Source: Candidatus Eremiobacteraceae bacterium
Lineage (GTDB): Bacteria; Vulcanimicrobiota; Vulcanimicrobiia; Eremiobacterales; Eremiobacteraceae
Direction of reading: 5' to 3'
Length of the DNA stretch: 47,268 nucleotides
Assembly: GCA_036511855.1 (NCBI GenBank)
Contig: DATCBN010000065.1
Location: forward strand, 1-47,268
Numbering within the stretch: position 1 is the first letter of the stretch; the number at the start of each line of letters is the position of its first letter. The position numbers and the translations under genes are program-made. This document shows positions 35,701-43,254 of this stretch, one piece after another. The notes below the pieces were generated by a model. That model had not been told where the DNA came from, did no database searches, and was given only the letters and a program-made list of their open reading frames with translations.

Positions 35701-36183
35701 TTAACTTGCGGCGCGGCGCCGCGAAATCTCCCGGCGAAGGCCCTCGTCTCCTCGCGCCATCGACCACTCGTGATTCCACGCGAGGAGTGGCCGAAGAAAC
35801 GGCGAGAGGACGCGAAGCCAGAACTTCTCCAATCTCACTTTCCACGAATATTCGACATCGACGCCGTTCGCGTGCGCGTTCAACCGCCAAACGCCGCGCC
35901 CGACCAAGTCGCCGGTGGAGTCGATCGTAGATCCGTCAGGATAGCGCTCCTCCACAACCGTGTAGCGGAACTTGAGGGTGTATGGAAGGCGCGCCTTGCA
36001 CGTGCAGTCTGCGACCCGGCCAAGTCCGTGCTCCGAACCCGGCTGTACGATTCTGACTGACCTGAAAAGCTCCGGCCACCACGTGGGCAAGGACGCCGTA
36101 TCTTCGAGGATGTCGGCGACCTCCGTGATCGACGAATCTTCGAAGCGCCACTTGCTCAGAAAGTCATATTCTTGGACGGCCAC
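35701..36183 (-). CDS. SRPBCC (START/polyketide-cyclase-like) protein
   Basis: The 160-residue protein opens MAVQEYDFLSKWRFEDSSITEVADILEDTASLPTWWPELF, which (shown here only as a continuous opening) is the helix-grip start of SRPBCC proteins; GRGVWRLNAHANGVDVEYSW is the following strand pair. These proteins bind hydrophobic ligands in a deep pocket; the ligand is unknown. The GTG start at 36183 fits the family boundary; the open frame continues further with Cys/Arg-rich sequence that does not look real. It diverges from the DUF1203 gene with 89 nt between. Confidence 0.75.
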   Translation of the reverse strand: MAVQEYDFLSKWRFEDSSITEVADILEDTASLPTWWPELFRSVRIVQPGSEHGLGRVADCTCKARLPYTLKFRYTVVEERYPDGSTIDSTGDLVGRGVWRLNAHANGVDVEYSWKVRLEKFWLRVLSPFLRPLLAWNHEWSMARGDEGLRREISRRRAAS

Positions 36184-36272
36184 CGCACGTCGTTTGAGGT
36201 GAGTTCGGCAAAGCCCTCGGCGTGCGCAAGAACCGGATAGCCGGCCGGATTGCGCTGCGCTACACTGCAGAC

Positions 36273-36752
36273 ATGAAATCACTGACCATCATCGCGATGC
36301 CCACGTCGCACGCGCAAAAAGTGCGCTCCCTGCTGCACGACGAATTCGGCAACGAGCTAGCGCCCGAGATCTCGGACGGCAGCGGTCCGTGCCGCCATTG
36401 CCTGCGCTATGCAAGCGCCGGCGACCCGCTCCTGCTCTTCTCGTATAGGCCGTTCGACAAGTCAGCGCCGTATCAAGAAATTGGACCTGTCTTCATCCAC
36501 GCGAACGGCTGCCCGCGCTTTCCGAGCGACGGCGGTTTCCCTGAAGATTTCAGCCGGCGGCCGTTGATTCTGCGGCCTTACGATGCGAGCGACAAGATCC
36601 ACGACTCGCAGGTATTCGCCGAGGCCGGGGGCGCAGAAAGCGCAGCGCTCGCGCTCCTCGCCGATCCGGCCGTTGCATACGTCCACGCGCGAAGCAGCAC
36701 GCGAGGCTGCTTTATGTTCCGCATCGAGCGGGCCGGGGCCGGCACTTCCTAG
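36273..36752 (+). CDS. DUF1203 family protein
   Basis: The 159-residue protein has CRHCLRYASAGDPLLLFSYRPF, then APYQEIGPVFIHANGC, then a C-terminal YVHARSSTRGCFMFRIER. These blocks match the DUF1203 family, which has no assigned activity. Several Cys and His residues (CRHC, near residue 40) could bind metal. ATG 36273 is chosen as the natural family start. The gene's end overlaps the DUF899 gene's end by 4 nt in convergent orientation. Confidence 0.8.
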   Translation: MKSLTIIAMPTSHAQKVRSLLHDEFGNELAPEISDGSGPCRHCLRYASAGDPLLLFSYRPFDKSAPYQEIGPVFIHANGCPRFPSDGGFPEDFSRRPLILRPYDASDKIHDSQVFAEAGGAESAALALLADPAVAYVHARSSTRGCFMFRIERAGAGTS

Positions 36753-37384
36753 CGATAGGAATAGCTCGGATACCACTCTTCTCGCCCGCTCGGCAACAGG
36801 TCGAGGAGGTTCCAAACCGGCGACAGCAGATCGAGGCCCCGGAAGTTCTTCTCATTCATCATCGCGAATTTTTGATAGAAGTGACGGATCACGCCCTTCT
36901 TGTCGCGAGTGAAGACGCTGATCGTGGGCGCTTGGTCACCGTCTGTGTCTTCGGCATTGAAATCTCGGTTGAACGTCGTGCCATAGCTCGAAAGCAGCCG
37001 GATGTTGTCCCAGCCTCGGCCTTTGCCCCATTTCTTGAATTTCGCAGCCGGCGCTTTGGCGACTAAAACGATCTTCGCGCGATCGCCGACGTGTTGCGCG
37101 ATGGCGTTGTACCCGTCGGCCCACATGTTGCACATCCGGCACGGTTTTTCGTCTTCGGGCGCATACATGAAGTGATACAGAATCAATTCGTTCTGGCCGC
37201 GCCCGAAGAGTTGTGAAATCTTCACCGATTTGGATCCATCGCGGAACACGTAATCTTTCACGATCGGGCCGGGCGGTAACGCGCGGCGCTTGGCAGCGAC
37301 CTTCTCGGCGTGATCCTTGAGCGCGATTTCATCTTTCAGCAGCGCCTGAACGCGTTTCGCGCGGTTGGACGGCTTGGCGGGCAT
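36749..37384 (-). CDS. DUF899 thioredoxin-like protein
   Basis: The 211-residue protein shows the DUF899 layout: DEIALKDHAEKVAAKRRALP near the start, then LILYHFMYAPEDEKPCRMCNMW with a CxxC pair (Cys82, Cys85), then GWDNIRLLSSYGTTFNRDF, and a C-terminus rich in aromatics (WYPSYSYR). The fold is thioredoxin-like; a redox function is inferred. ATG 37384 sits 5 nt after GGAGG. A perfect 9-bp palindrome lies 32-53 nt upstream of it and may be an operator. Confidence 0.85.
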   Translation of the reverse strand: MPAKPSNRAKRVQALLKDEIALKDHAEKVAAKRRALPPGPIVKDYVFRDGSKSVKISQLFGRGQNELILYHFMYAPEDEKPCRMCNMWADGYNAIAQHVGDRAKIVLVAKAPAAKFKKWGKGRGWDNIRLLSSYGTTFNRDFNAEDTDGDQAPTISVFTRDKKGVIRHFYQKFAMMNEKNFRGLDLLSPVWNLLDLLPSGREEWYPSYSYR

Positions 37385-37415
37385 GAGCACCTCCTCTATC
37401 TGACCTAGTGGGCGA

Positions 37416-37437
37416 CGGTTAACCTACTGGTTAACCG
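37416..37437. promoter_or_regulatory. TTAA-core palindrome upstream of DUF899 gene
   Basis: Arms CGGTTAACC (37416-37424) and GGTTAACCG (37429-37437) are separated by TACT. Each arm contains GGTTAACC, itself an 8-bp palindrome, so the site is both an inverted and a direct repeat with 13-bp pitch. It lies between the MaoC gene end and the DUF899 start and is a good candidate for a dimeric repressor site. Confidence 0.45.
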
Positions 37438-37482
37438 AATTCCTGCTGTGGCGAACCATCGACGCGCTGGAAGACGGGTCGA

Positions 37483-37935
37483 TCATCTCTTGTCGCGTAT
37501 GCGCACGCGTAGAATCGCGACTTCGGTTTGCACGGCCTCGTCGTCTTGGTCCAGCGTCGTGAGCGCGACGCGCATGGTGCCGGCGCGCCGGCCCGGCGCG
37601 GGCGGATCGAGCGCCTGTACTTCTCCCCGGACCCGCAGTGTCGTCCCGGGACGCACCGGCTTAAGCCACCTGAGATCGTCTACGCCGAGACCGAGGATTC
37701 CGGTCGCGCGCAAGACTCCGCTTTCGACGAAGAGACGCATGGTGACGGCGGTCGTGTGCCAACCGCTTGCGACCAAGCCCTTGAACGGGCTACTCATGGC
37801 CGCTTCCGCATCGAGATGCCAAGGCTGCGGATCGAAGACTCGCGCGAAGTCGACGATGTCGGCTTCGCTCACCAGAATGCTTGCGGTGTCAAACGTGTCG
37901 CCTACGGCAAAGTCTTCGAAATAGCGGTCCGTCAT
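37483..37935 (-). CDS. MaoC-like (R)-hydratase/dehydratase
   Basis: This 150-residue hot-dog-fold protein starts MTDRYFEDFAVGDTF and has the hydratase motif ARVFDPQPWHLD with catalytic Asp35 and His40, followed by GLVASGWHTTAVTMRL. It would add or remove water at the 2-3 double bond of acyl thioesters, as in fatty acid or polyhydroxyalkanoate pathways. No partner genes lie nearby. ATG 37935 fits the family start. The upstream 232 nt contain palindromic repeat copy C. Confidence 0.88.
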   Translation of the reverse strand: MTDRYFEDFAVGDTFDTASILVSEADIVDFARVFDPQPWHLDAEAAMSSPFKGLVASGWHTTAVTMRLFVESGVLRATGILGLGVDDLRWLKPVRPGTTLRVRGEVQALDPPAPGRRAGTMRVALTTLDQDDEAVQTEVAILRVRIRDKR

Positions 37936-38068
37936 ATGCGATCGTTCACCGCGCTGCGCGGACTTCTCCTCGAACGGCGCATCCTAAACCACCGCCGTCG
38001 ACACCGCCGGCATCCTGCGATCGCTCGGAGCGACGGTCGGGGCGCCTCACTTGTCTACACTCCACTAA

Positions 38069-38158
38069 TGTAGGAGGGCAAGCTCGTACTAGGGCAAGCA
38101 TCGCTTGCCCAGTTGGGTGAGCGCTGCTCACCCTAGTACGCGTTGCTCACCCTCCTAC
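38069..38158. repeat. Palindromic interspersed repeat, copy C (nested composite)
   Basis: The outer ends TGTAGGAGGG and CCCTCCTAC enclose a second stem (TCGTACTAGGG pairing with CCCTAGTACG), which encloses the hairpins GGGCAAGC/GCTTGCCC and GGGTGAGC/GCTCACCC. It looks like one element inserted into or rearranged within another. It lies downstream of the DUF5916-type gene and upstream of the MaoC gene. Confidence 0.85.
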
Positions 38159-38167
38159 GGACAGAAG

Positions 38168-40246
38168 CTACGTGCCCTTTTCCGCGCCGATATACGTGAC
38201 GAGCTTGAGCACGAAAGCCGGTCTCGTGCTCAATTGACTTGGATCACCGTAGACCGCGTACAGCTCGTAGTGGCCGAAGCGCTTGTAGTACGCGGCCGTG
38301 ACGTTTCGCGCGTCGACGAACGACGGGCTTGCGTCGATCGGCGGGGCGATGCCGATGATGCGGCGCGCTCCGATCGAAAACGATTCATCGGGATTGAACT
38401 GATAGGTATAGCTCGCGCGTTCCAGCCACTGCGTGTCGACGCCGCCGCCCGCGTCAGGCGTGAAGTGCGTCACGTCGCCCTCTAGACTCAGGACACCAAG
38501 TCTGTCGATGCGCGTGGCAGCCGATTGGAAGAGCGATGTCAACGATCCGGCCGCGAAGCGTCCTTTGAAGTACGCGATTGACGAAGGCGAATTCGTGTTC
38601 TCACCGTACGCAACGCTGCCGCCGTTCTGGTTGAAGTCGTAGCTGTTGCCGTCGTTGAGCACGAGGTACGAGTCTCCGACGAATGCGCTGTACGTGAACT
38701 GCGTCTTCGTCGTCACGGTGAGACTCGGACCCGTATCCGCTTGGTTGAGCCCGCCGAAAGGCGCGCCGTGATAGCGATCGACGTTGTAGGTGAATATGGT
38801 GGATTGGACGGGCGAATCGGGCCCTCCCCGCCACTCCTTCTCACCGAAGACCGCGTACCCGGCGACGCCGGGATGCTGGTTCAGACCGTCTGCGGGATCG
38901 TACTGCGACCCGATGTCGCGAACGGCCGCGAACACGCCGGTGCTCTCGACGTTGGACGAAGTGCCAACGCCGAATTCGCGCCAGAGACCTTGCCCCGGGT
39001 CGGTGACATTCGTGCCGCTGTCCATCCCATACGTGCCGTACCAGAAACCGTTCTTCCCATTGTTGCCGCGTATTTGAAAATTGTTCACATCGTCGACGAA
39101 TCCGGGTTCGTAGAGAGAGACCCGCTGATATTCTTCACCGATCGTGTGCGCGGCATTCGAATATCCGAGCACGCCGGCCACGTCTTGCCGGCCCGCGTTC
39201 ACGGCGTCCAACATCGAGAACCGCAAGAGGTCCTGACGTCCCTCCAGTGCATAGCCTCGAGACGGTGTTGGTATGCCGGGAGTGTACAAGGAGATGTTCA
39301 CGAAACAACTATTGCAATCGAAGCTGTTGAACTCGTTTCCGCCTTGGGTGAAAAATGGACGGACTTCTTGGAACTGGCGCGCGAACGCGGTGGGCGAAAT
39401 CGTCTGCTGGTCGAGTTCGACGTTGGAGAAATCCGGATGGAAGGTGGCGACAAGCGACGCGGTCGGAGTGACCGGCAACGCGAGATCCACGCCGGTCCGA
39501 GACGTCGACCCGCCCGCACTTGCCGCACCGGCCTGCCCAAGCGCGTAGACGGCGATGCGCGGTTTGGTGCGCGCAGCGCCCGTCACGCTCGCGGGACTGC
39601 GCACTTCTCCGGCAAAGCGCACATCGTCCGTCGCGTTTTGCGACGCGCCGTGCGCCCACTCGAACAGCTCGTTGGTCTCGTGCACGCGACGGTCGAATTG
39701 GACGAGCCAGGTTCCGGCCGATGCGCGCATCGCATTCAACGGAATGCGCATGGTGACGATGTAGCCGTCCGCCGTGCGTGTGGCGACCGACGTCCAGTGC
39801 GGGGCGAAGTTGTTGTTCTCGCCGGAGAATTCGTATCGCGTGCCCGCTGGATTTGAGATGAATCCGTATTCGAATCCGCCGGTGCCGGCGGGCCAGAAGT
39901 ATACACGCACGACGTCGTCGCCGGGCATGGGAACGTCGTTCGTCCGTTGCGTGGCTGTCAACGTTTCGGTCTGATGAGCGACAAAAGCCACGTACAAATC
40001 CGCGGCGCTTGCGAGCACGTATACTTCGGTAGGTTGGCTCGCGGCACGGTTATGATTGAAATCCCACGCAAGCGTCGCCTTCGCTGCATGTTGCCACGCC
40101 GGGTCGCCAAGCGTGCCGTCGACCTTTGGCAACGTCGTCACCACCGGAACGTCGGCCAATTTGAACGGCTCTGCCATCGCAGGAGCGCATGCAAGCGCCA
40201 TCCACACCGCGAGGATCGAAATGGCGAGCGCGCAGCGTGTACCCAC
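38168..40246 (-). CDS. CBM9-like/DUF5916 outer-membrane protein
   Basis: The 692-residue protein has a signal peptide (start GTG 40246: MGTRCALAISILAVWMALAC). A CBM9-like beta-sandwich follows (VDGTLGDPAWQHAAKATL at about 42, VYVLASAADLYVAFVAHQ), and then a DUF5916-type C-terminal region of many amphipathic strands ending YELYAVYGDP. The RPFFTQGGNEFNSFDC segment is characteristic of this family. The C-terminal part is probably a beta-barrel in the outer membrane, so the protein could be a surface binder or porin for sugars or peptides. Earlier in-frame starts would overlap the divergent M48 gene. Ligand unknown. Confidence 0.82.
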   Translation of the reverse strand: MGTRCALAISILAVWMALACAPAMAEPFKLADVPVVTTLPKVDGTLGDPAWQHAAKATLAWDFNHNRAASQPTEVYVLASAADLYVAFVAHQTETLTATQRTNDVPMPGDDVVRVYFWPAGTGGFEYGFISNPAGTRYEFSGENNNFAPHWTSVATRTADGYIVTMRIPLNAMRASAGTWLVQFDRRVHETNELFEWAHGASQNATDDVRFAGEVRSPASVTGAARTKPRIAVYALGQAGAASAGGSTSRTGVDLALPVTPTASLVATFHPDFSNVELDQQTISPTAFARQFQEVRPFFTQGGNEFNSFDCNSCFVNISLYTPGIPTPSRGYALEGRQDLLRFSMLDAVNAGRQDVAGVLGYSNAAHTIGEEYQRVSLYEPGFVDDVNNFQIRGNNGKNGFWYGTYGMDSGTNVTDPGQGLWREFGVGTSSNVESTGVFAAVRDIGSQYDPADGLNQHPGVAGYAVFGEKEWRGGPDSPVQSTIFTYNVDRYHGAPFGGLNQADTGPSLTVTTKTQFTYSAFVGDSYLVLNDGNSYDFNQNGGSVAYGENTNSPSSIAYFKGRFAAGSLTSLFQSAATRIDRLGVLSLEGDVTHFTPDAGGGVDTQWLERASYTYQFNPDESFSIGARRIIGIAPPIDASPSFVDARNVTAAYYKRFGHYELYAVYGDPSQLSTRPAFVLKLVTYIGAEKGT

Positions 40247-40361
40247 CGCTAGATGATAGCCGCCCGGCAAGCGCTTGTCAACTAATTGTATAAGTGAATA
40301 CGGCGGGTCAAACGGCGCCTCCCAGCCAAATCCAACGTTGATGCGGTACGATGGAACCAAC

Positions 40362-42287
40362 ATGAATAAGCCTTCGCGGCGCGCGCTTCGTATCTGCGCC
40401 CTGGCCACTGCGCTGTGGCTGCCGTTGGCTCAAACTCAAGCCCTCGCGATGTCGACGTCCAAAGAAGTCGCGCAAGGCAAGACCGAAAACGCGCAGATCG
40501 ACGCCGAGAGCGTGGTCATCAAGGATCCGTTCCTCACGTCCTGGGTGGCGAGCGTCACCAACAAACTCGTCCAGTACCGTATCCGCAAAGACATCAACTA
40601 TCAGTTCACGATCATCCAGGACGGAAGCATCAACGCGTTTGCGATCAAGGGCGGCTTTGTCCACGTCAATATGGGGCTGCTCAATTTTGTGACTGCGGAC
40701 GATCAGCTCGCGGCCACGCTCGGTCACGAGATGGGTCACGTCGAGTTGCATCACGTGACCAAAGGCGATAACACCAATGCGATCCTGGCGATCTTGGAGG
40801 GAATACTTTCGATCGTTTCCGGGCCGGCCGGCATTCTCGGCAGCATCGGCGGCGAACTCGCGTCCGACAAGTTTTCCCGCCTGGACGAACTACAGGCCGA
40901 TCATTACGGGTTGGGCATCATGGCGAAGGCGGGTTACGACCCGCATGCGGCAGTCGACGTCATGTATGGACTTGGATCGCAAGACCCCGGACCAGACGCG
41001 CGCGCCGACAAAGCGTTCTTGGATCACCCGGTGCCCAACGACCGCGTCGCGCATCTGCTCGGCTATCAGGAATTGGACCGGCCTTCGGCCAGCGCGCTGC
41101 TGGCTCGTGCCATCCATGACCAAATGGAAGGCCGGTACTCGTACGCGCGTGAGGTGCTCGTGCAAGTGGCTGCGGTCGACCCTAGCCCAGACCTGAACGA
41201 GCACAAGCAGGCGCTCAACTACGCCTTGCGCGACGGCGGCGCGCTGGCCGCGCCGGATAGCCGCGACTCTGCGCCCACCGTGCCCGCATCCGATCCAAAA
41301 CGGGTTGCGGCGGTAAGCGCATTGAAAGCCGCTCAAGCTTCAGCCGACGTCACGCTGACCGACATCAAAAAACAGTCAGCCTCCGGTCTGCAAGATCTGA
41401 ATTCGGTCGAGGATCAACTCCAACGCCTTTCGAGTGTGGCCGGAGATTTGGGCGGCGGCGGGTCATCAAATGCCGGGCCGCCGCCAATCGTCGCGACGCT
41501 GAACCGCGATCTCTCCGCCGTCGGCAATCTCACAAGCGACGTGCTCGGTACCGCGGCCGGACTGGTCGCCGGCAACAAGGACGCCTTGCACGATATGGCA
41601 GCGCCGTTTCAGGACCCGCAGCCGCTCACGCCGATGAACGCAAGTCTGCTCCCGTACTATCCGGTGATGACCGCGAACCTCGTCTCGTCCTCGGCCGCGC
41701 TGGCCGACTCCGTCGCCGTGAGCCGAGCGGCACTTGCACAACTGCAGAGCACGCTCATGAGTATGCAAGCAGCAACTCCGACAAATTCCGATTACGGGCC
41801 CGGTGGCGAGCCGGCTGCGTCGCCCGGGCCACACCATGCGCAGCGGATTCCCCCGATCATCCTGCAACTCGCGGCGGCCGCAGCGGCAGCGCACGCCTCG
41901 GCATCGCATGCATCCGACGAGATGTATGCGGCGCAGACCGCTCAGCTTTCATCGCAGCTTACGATGCTCGACCTGTTCTCTTCGCCCGAGCGATACGCCG
42001 CGTATCGCGCGGCGGTGGCGTACCGGCTCCCGGGGATCGAGTTGCCAGCCTATAGCGCAGCGGCGGCAAGCGGCGTGGCGCCGGGCGACCTCGGTTGCGC
42101 GGCATGGTACTCTTTTGAGACGCAGACGCCGATCAACTCGACGATCGATACATTGCGCTCGGCGGGCGCGAGCTGCGCCACCTTGGCGTTGGATCATCAT
42201 CTGCTCGCGGAATCCATGGAGATCGCCGAGGGGCTGCTCTACGAGAATTACATAGAGACGCCATTGACGAAGCCGGCAGGGACGTAA
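40362..42287 (+). CDS. M48-family metalloprotease with long uncharacterised C-terminus
   Basis: The 641-residue protein has a signal peptide (MNKPSRRALRICALATALWL...QALA). The M48 zinc site is HEMGH at 122-126 with third ligand Glu176 in DELQADHYG, as in BepA/YfgC and LoiP types that act on outer-membrane proteins in the periplasm. After the protease (to about residue 270) come some 370 residues with no domain I recognise: Ala/Ser-rich helical segments (PHHAQRIPPIILQLAAAAAA) and a C-terminus with Cys in GDLGCAAWYSF and AGASCATLAL. Zinc ligands are intact, so activity is likely. The tail may bind a substrate or the envelope. Confidence 0.88.
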   Translation: MNKPSRRALRICALATALWLPLAQTQALAMSTSKEVAQGKTENAQIDAESVVIKDPFLTSWVASVTNKLVQYRIRKDINYQFTIIQDGSINAFAIKGGFVHVNMGLLNFVTADDQLAATLGHEMGHVELHHVTKGDNTNAILAILEGILSIVSGPAGILGSIGGELASDKFSRLDELQADHYGLGIMAKAGYDPHAAVDVMYGLGSQDPGPDARADKAFLDHPVPNDRVAHLLGYQELDRPSASALLARAIHDQMEGRYSYAREVLVQVAAVDPSPDLNEHKQALNYALRDGGALAAPDSRDSAPTVPASDPKRVAAVSALKAAQASADVTLTDIKKQSASGLQDLNSVEDQLQRLSSVAGDLGGGGSSNAGPPPIVATLNRDLSAVGNLTSDVLGTAAGLVAGNKDALHDMAAPFQDPQPLTPMNASLLPYYPVMTANLVSSSAALADSVAVSRAALAQLQSTLMSMQAATPTNSDYGPGGEPAASPGPHHAQRIPPIILQLAAAAAAAHASASHASDEMYAAQTAQLSSQLTMLDLFSSPERYAAYRAAVAYRLPGIELPAYSAAAASGVAPGDLGCAAWYSFETQTPINSTIDTLRSAGASCATLALDHHLLAESMEIAEGLLYENYIETPLTKPAGT

Positions 42288-42301
42288 AACTTTCGCGGTC
42301 A

Positions 42302-42333
42302 TGTAGGAGGGCAAGCATCGCTTGCCCCGCTAC
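42302..42333. repeat. Palindromic interspersed repeat, copy D (short)
   Basis: TGTAGGAG plus the GGGCAAGC/GCTTGCCC hairpin (to 42327) is followed by CGCTAC. The short outer pairing GTAG/CTAC closes it. The right-hand CTA (42330-42332) is the reverse complement of the TAG stop codon of the dioxygenase gene, the second case in the window where an element edge supplies a stop. Confidence 0.8.
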
Positions 42334-43109
42334 GATAGCGTGAACGCCCGCATGGAGATCGACCCTGCGTCGAAACCTTCGACGATAAATCGCAGCGCAT
42401 CGTCGTTATGCCGGATCCCCGCGGCATACAGCAGCGGGTAGTAATGATCTTCGTCCGGAGCCGCGAGTATCGCATCCGGATTCATCTCATAGTCGATCAG
42501 CGCCCGGTCATCGCGTCGTTCCAAAGCCGCCTTCGCGAATTCGTCGAAACGCACGGCCCACGGGAACGGCGCGGTCGCACTGAAATCGATGTGCTCGAGA
42601 TTGTGCACGACGTTCCCGCACGCGATCACGAGCACTCCGCGCTCGCGCAGCGGTGCTAGACGGCCGCCGAGTTCGAAATGCCGCGCCGGCGGCTGTTCGG
42701 AATCGATGGCGATCTCGACGACGGGTATGTCGGCCTTGGGATAGAGATGAACGAGCACCGACCACGCGCCGTGATCGAAACCCCACGATGTGTCGAGGCG
42801 GACCGGCGTCGGAGCGAGCATTTCGGCGATCTCGGCCGCGAGCGCCGGATCTCCGGGCGCAGGATAGCGCACGTCGAACAGTGCTTTCGGAAATGCGCCG
42901 AAATCGTGGATGGTTTTCGGGTTCGGCTCGGCCGTGACTGCCGTCCCGGGCACGAACCAATGGGCTGAGATAACGGCGATCGCGCGGGGGCGCGGAAGCG
43001 CGGCGCCCAATGCCGCCCAGGCTCTGCTGAATTTCGTGTCGGTGATAGCGTTCATGGGGCTGCCGTGGCCGACATAGACCGCCGGCATGCGCGTATGGCT
43101 AGTGGTCAT
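42330..43109 (-). CDS. ygiD: LigB-type extradiol dioxygenase (4,5-DOPA dioxygenase, YgiD-like)
   Basis: The 259-residue protein has the class III extradiol dioxygenase features: VGHGSPMNAI with metal ligand His15, TIHDFGAFP, SWGFDHGAWSVL, CGNVVHNL, and PDEDHYYPLLYAAG near the end. YgiD-type enzymes cleave the ring of L-DOPA or other catechols in the cytoplasm using a single metal. ATG 43109 is 4 nt after AGGAAGGG. A neighbouring aromatic pathway is not seen, so the natural substrate is unclear. The TAG stop is shared with the edge of repeat copy D. Confidence 0.88.
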   Translation of the reverse strand: MTTSHTRMPAVYVGHGSPMNAITDTKFSRAWAALGAALPRPRAIAVISAHWFVPGTAVTAEPNPKTIHDFGAFPKALFDVRYPAPGDPALAAEIAEMLAPTPVRLDTSWGFDHGAWSVLVHLYPKADIPVVEIAIDSEQPPARHFELGGRLAPLRERGVLVIACGNVVHNLEHIDFSATAPFPWAVRFDEFAKAALERRDDRALIDYEMNPDAILAAPDEDHYYPLLYAAGIRHNDDALRFIVEGFDAGSISMRAFTLS

Positions 43110-43133
43110 GCATCCCTTCCTGTGGGGCCGACC

Positions 43134-43195
43134 TTGTAGGAGGGCCAGACCGATGATAAACATCGGTCCAACAATTAATGTCGGCGCCGCTCACC
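43134..43195. repeat. Palindromic interspersed repeat, copy E (divergent module)
   Basis: TTGTAGGAGGGCC is followed by a different hairpin, GACCGATG (43148-43155) and CATCGGTC (43161-43168), and then by GCCGCTCACC at the right. Cap and right-end are related to the other copies, while the stem is new. It lies in the divergent region between the dioxygenase and an unknown secreted protein. Confidence 0.65.
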
Positions 43196-43254
43196 TCTGT
43201 CACCTCTTGATTCTCCATCGTCATATAAGTATACAGCGCGCTGCGCCGGGCGCA

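Noticed and set aside
20273-43195. CRISPR array
   Set aside because: The repeats are kilobases apart, internally palindromic, unevenly sized and without spacers or cas genes.
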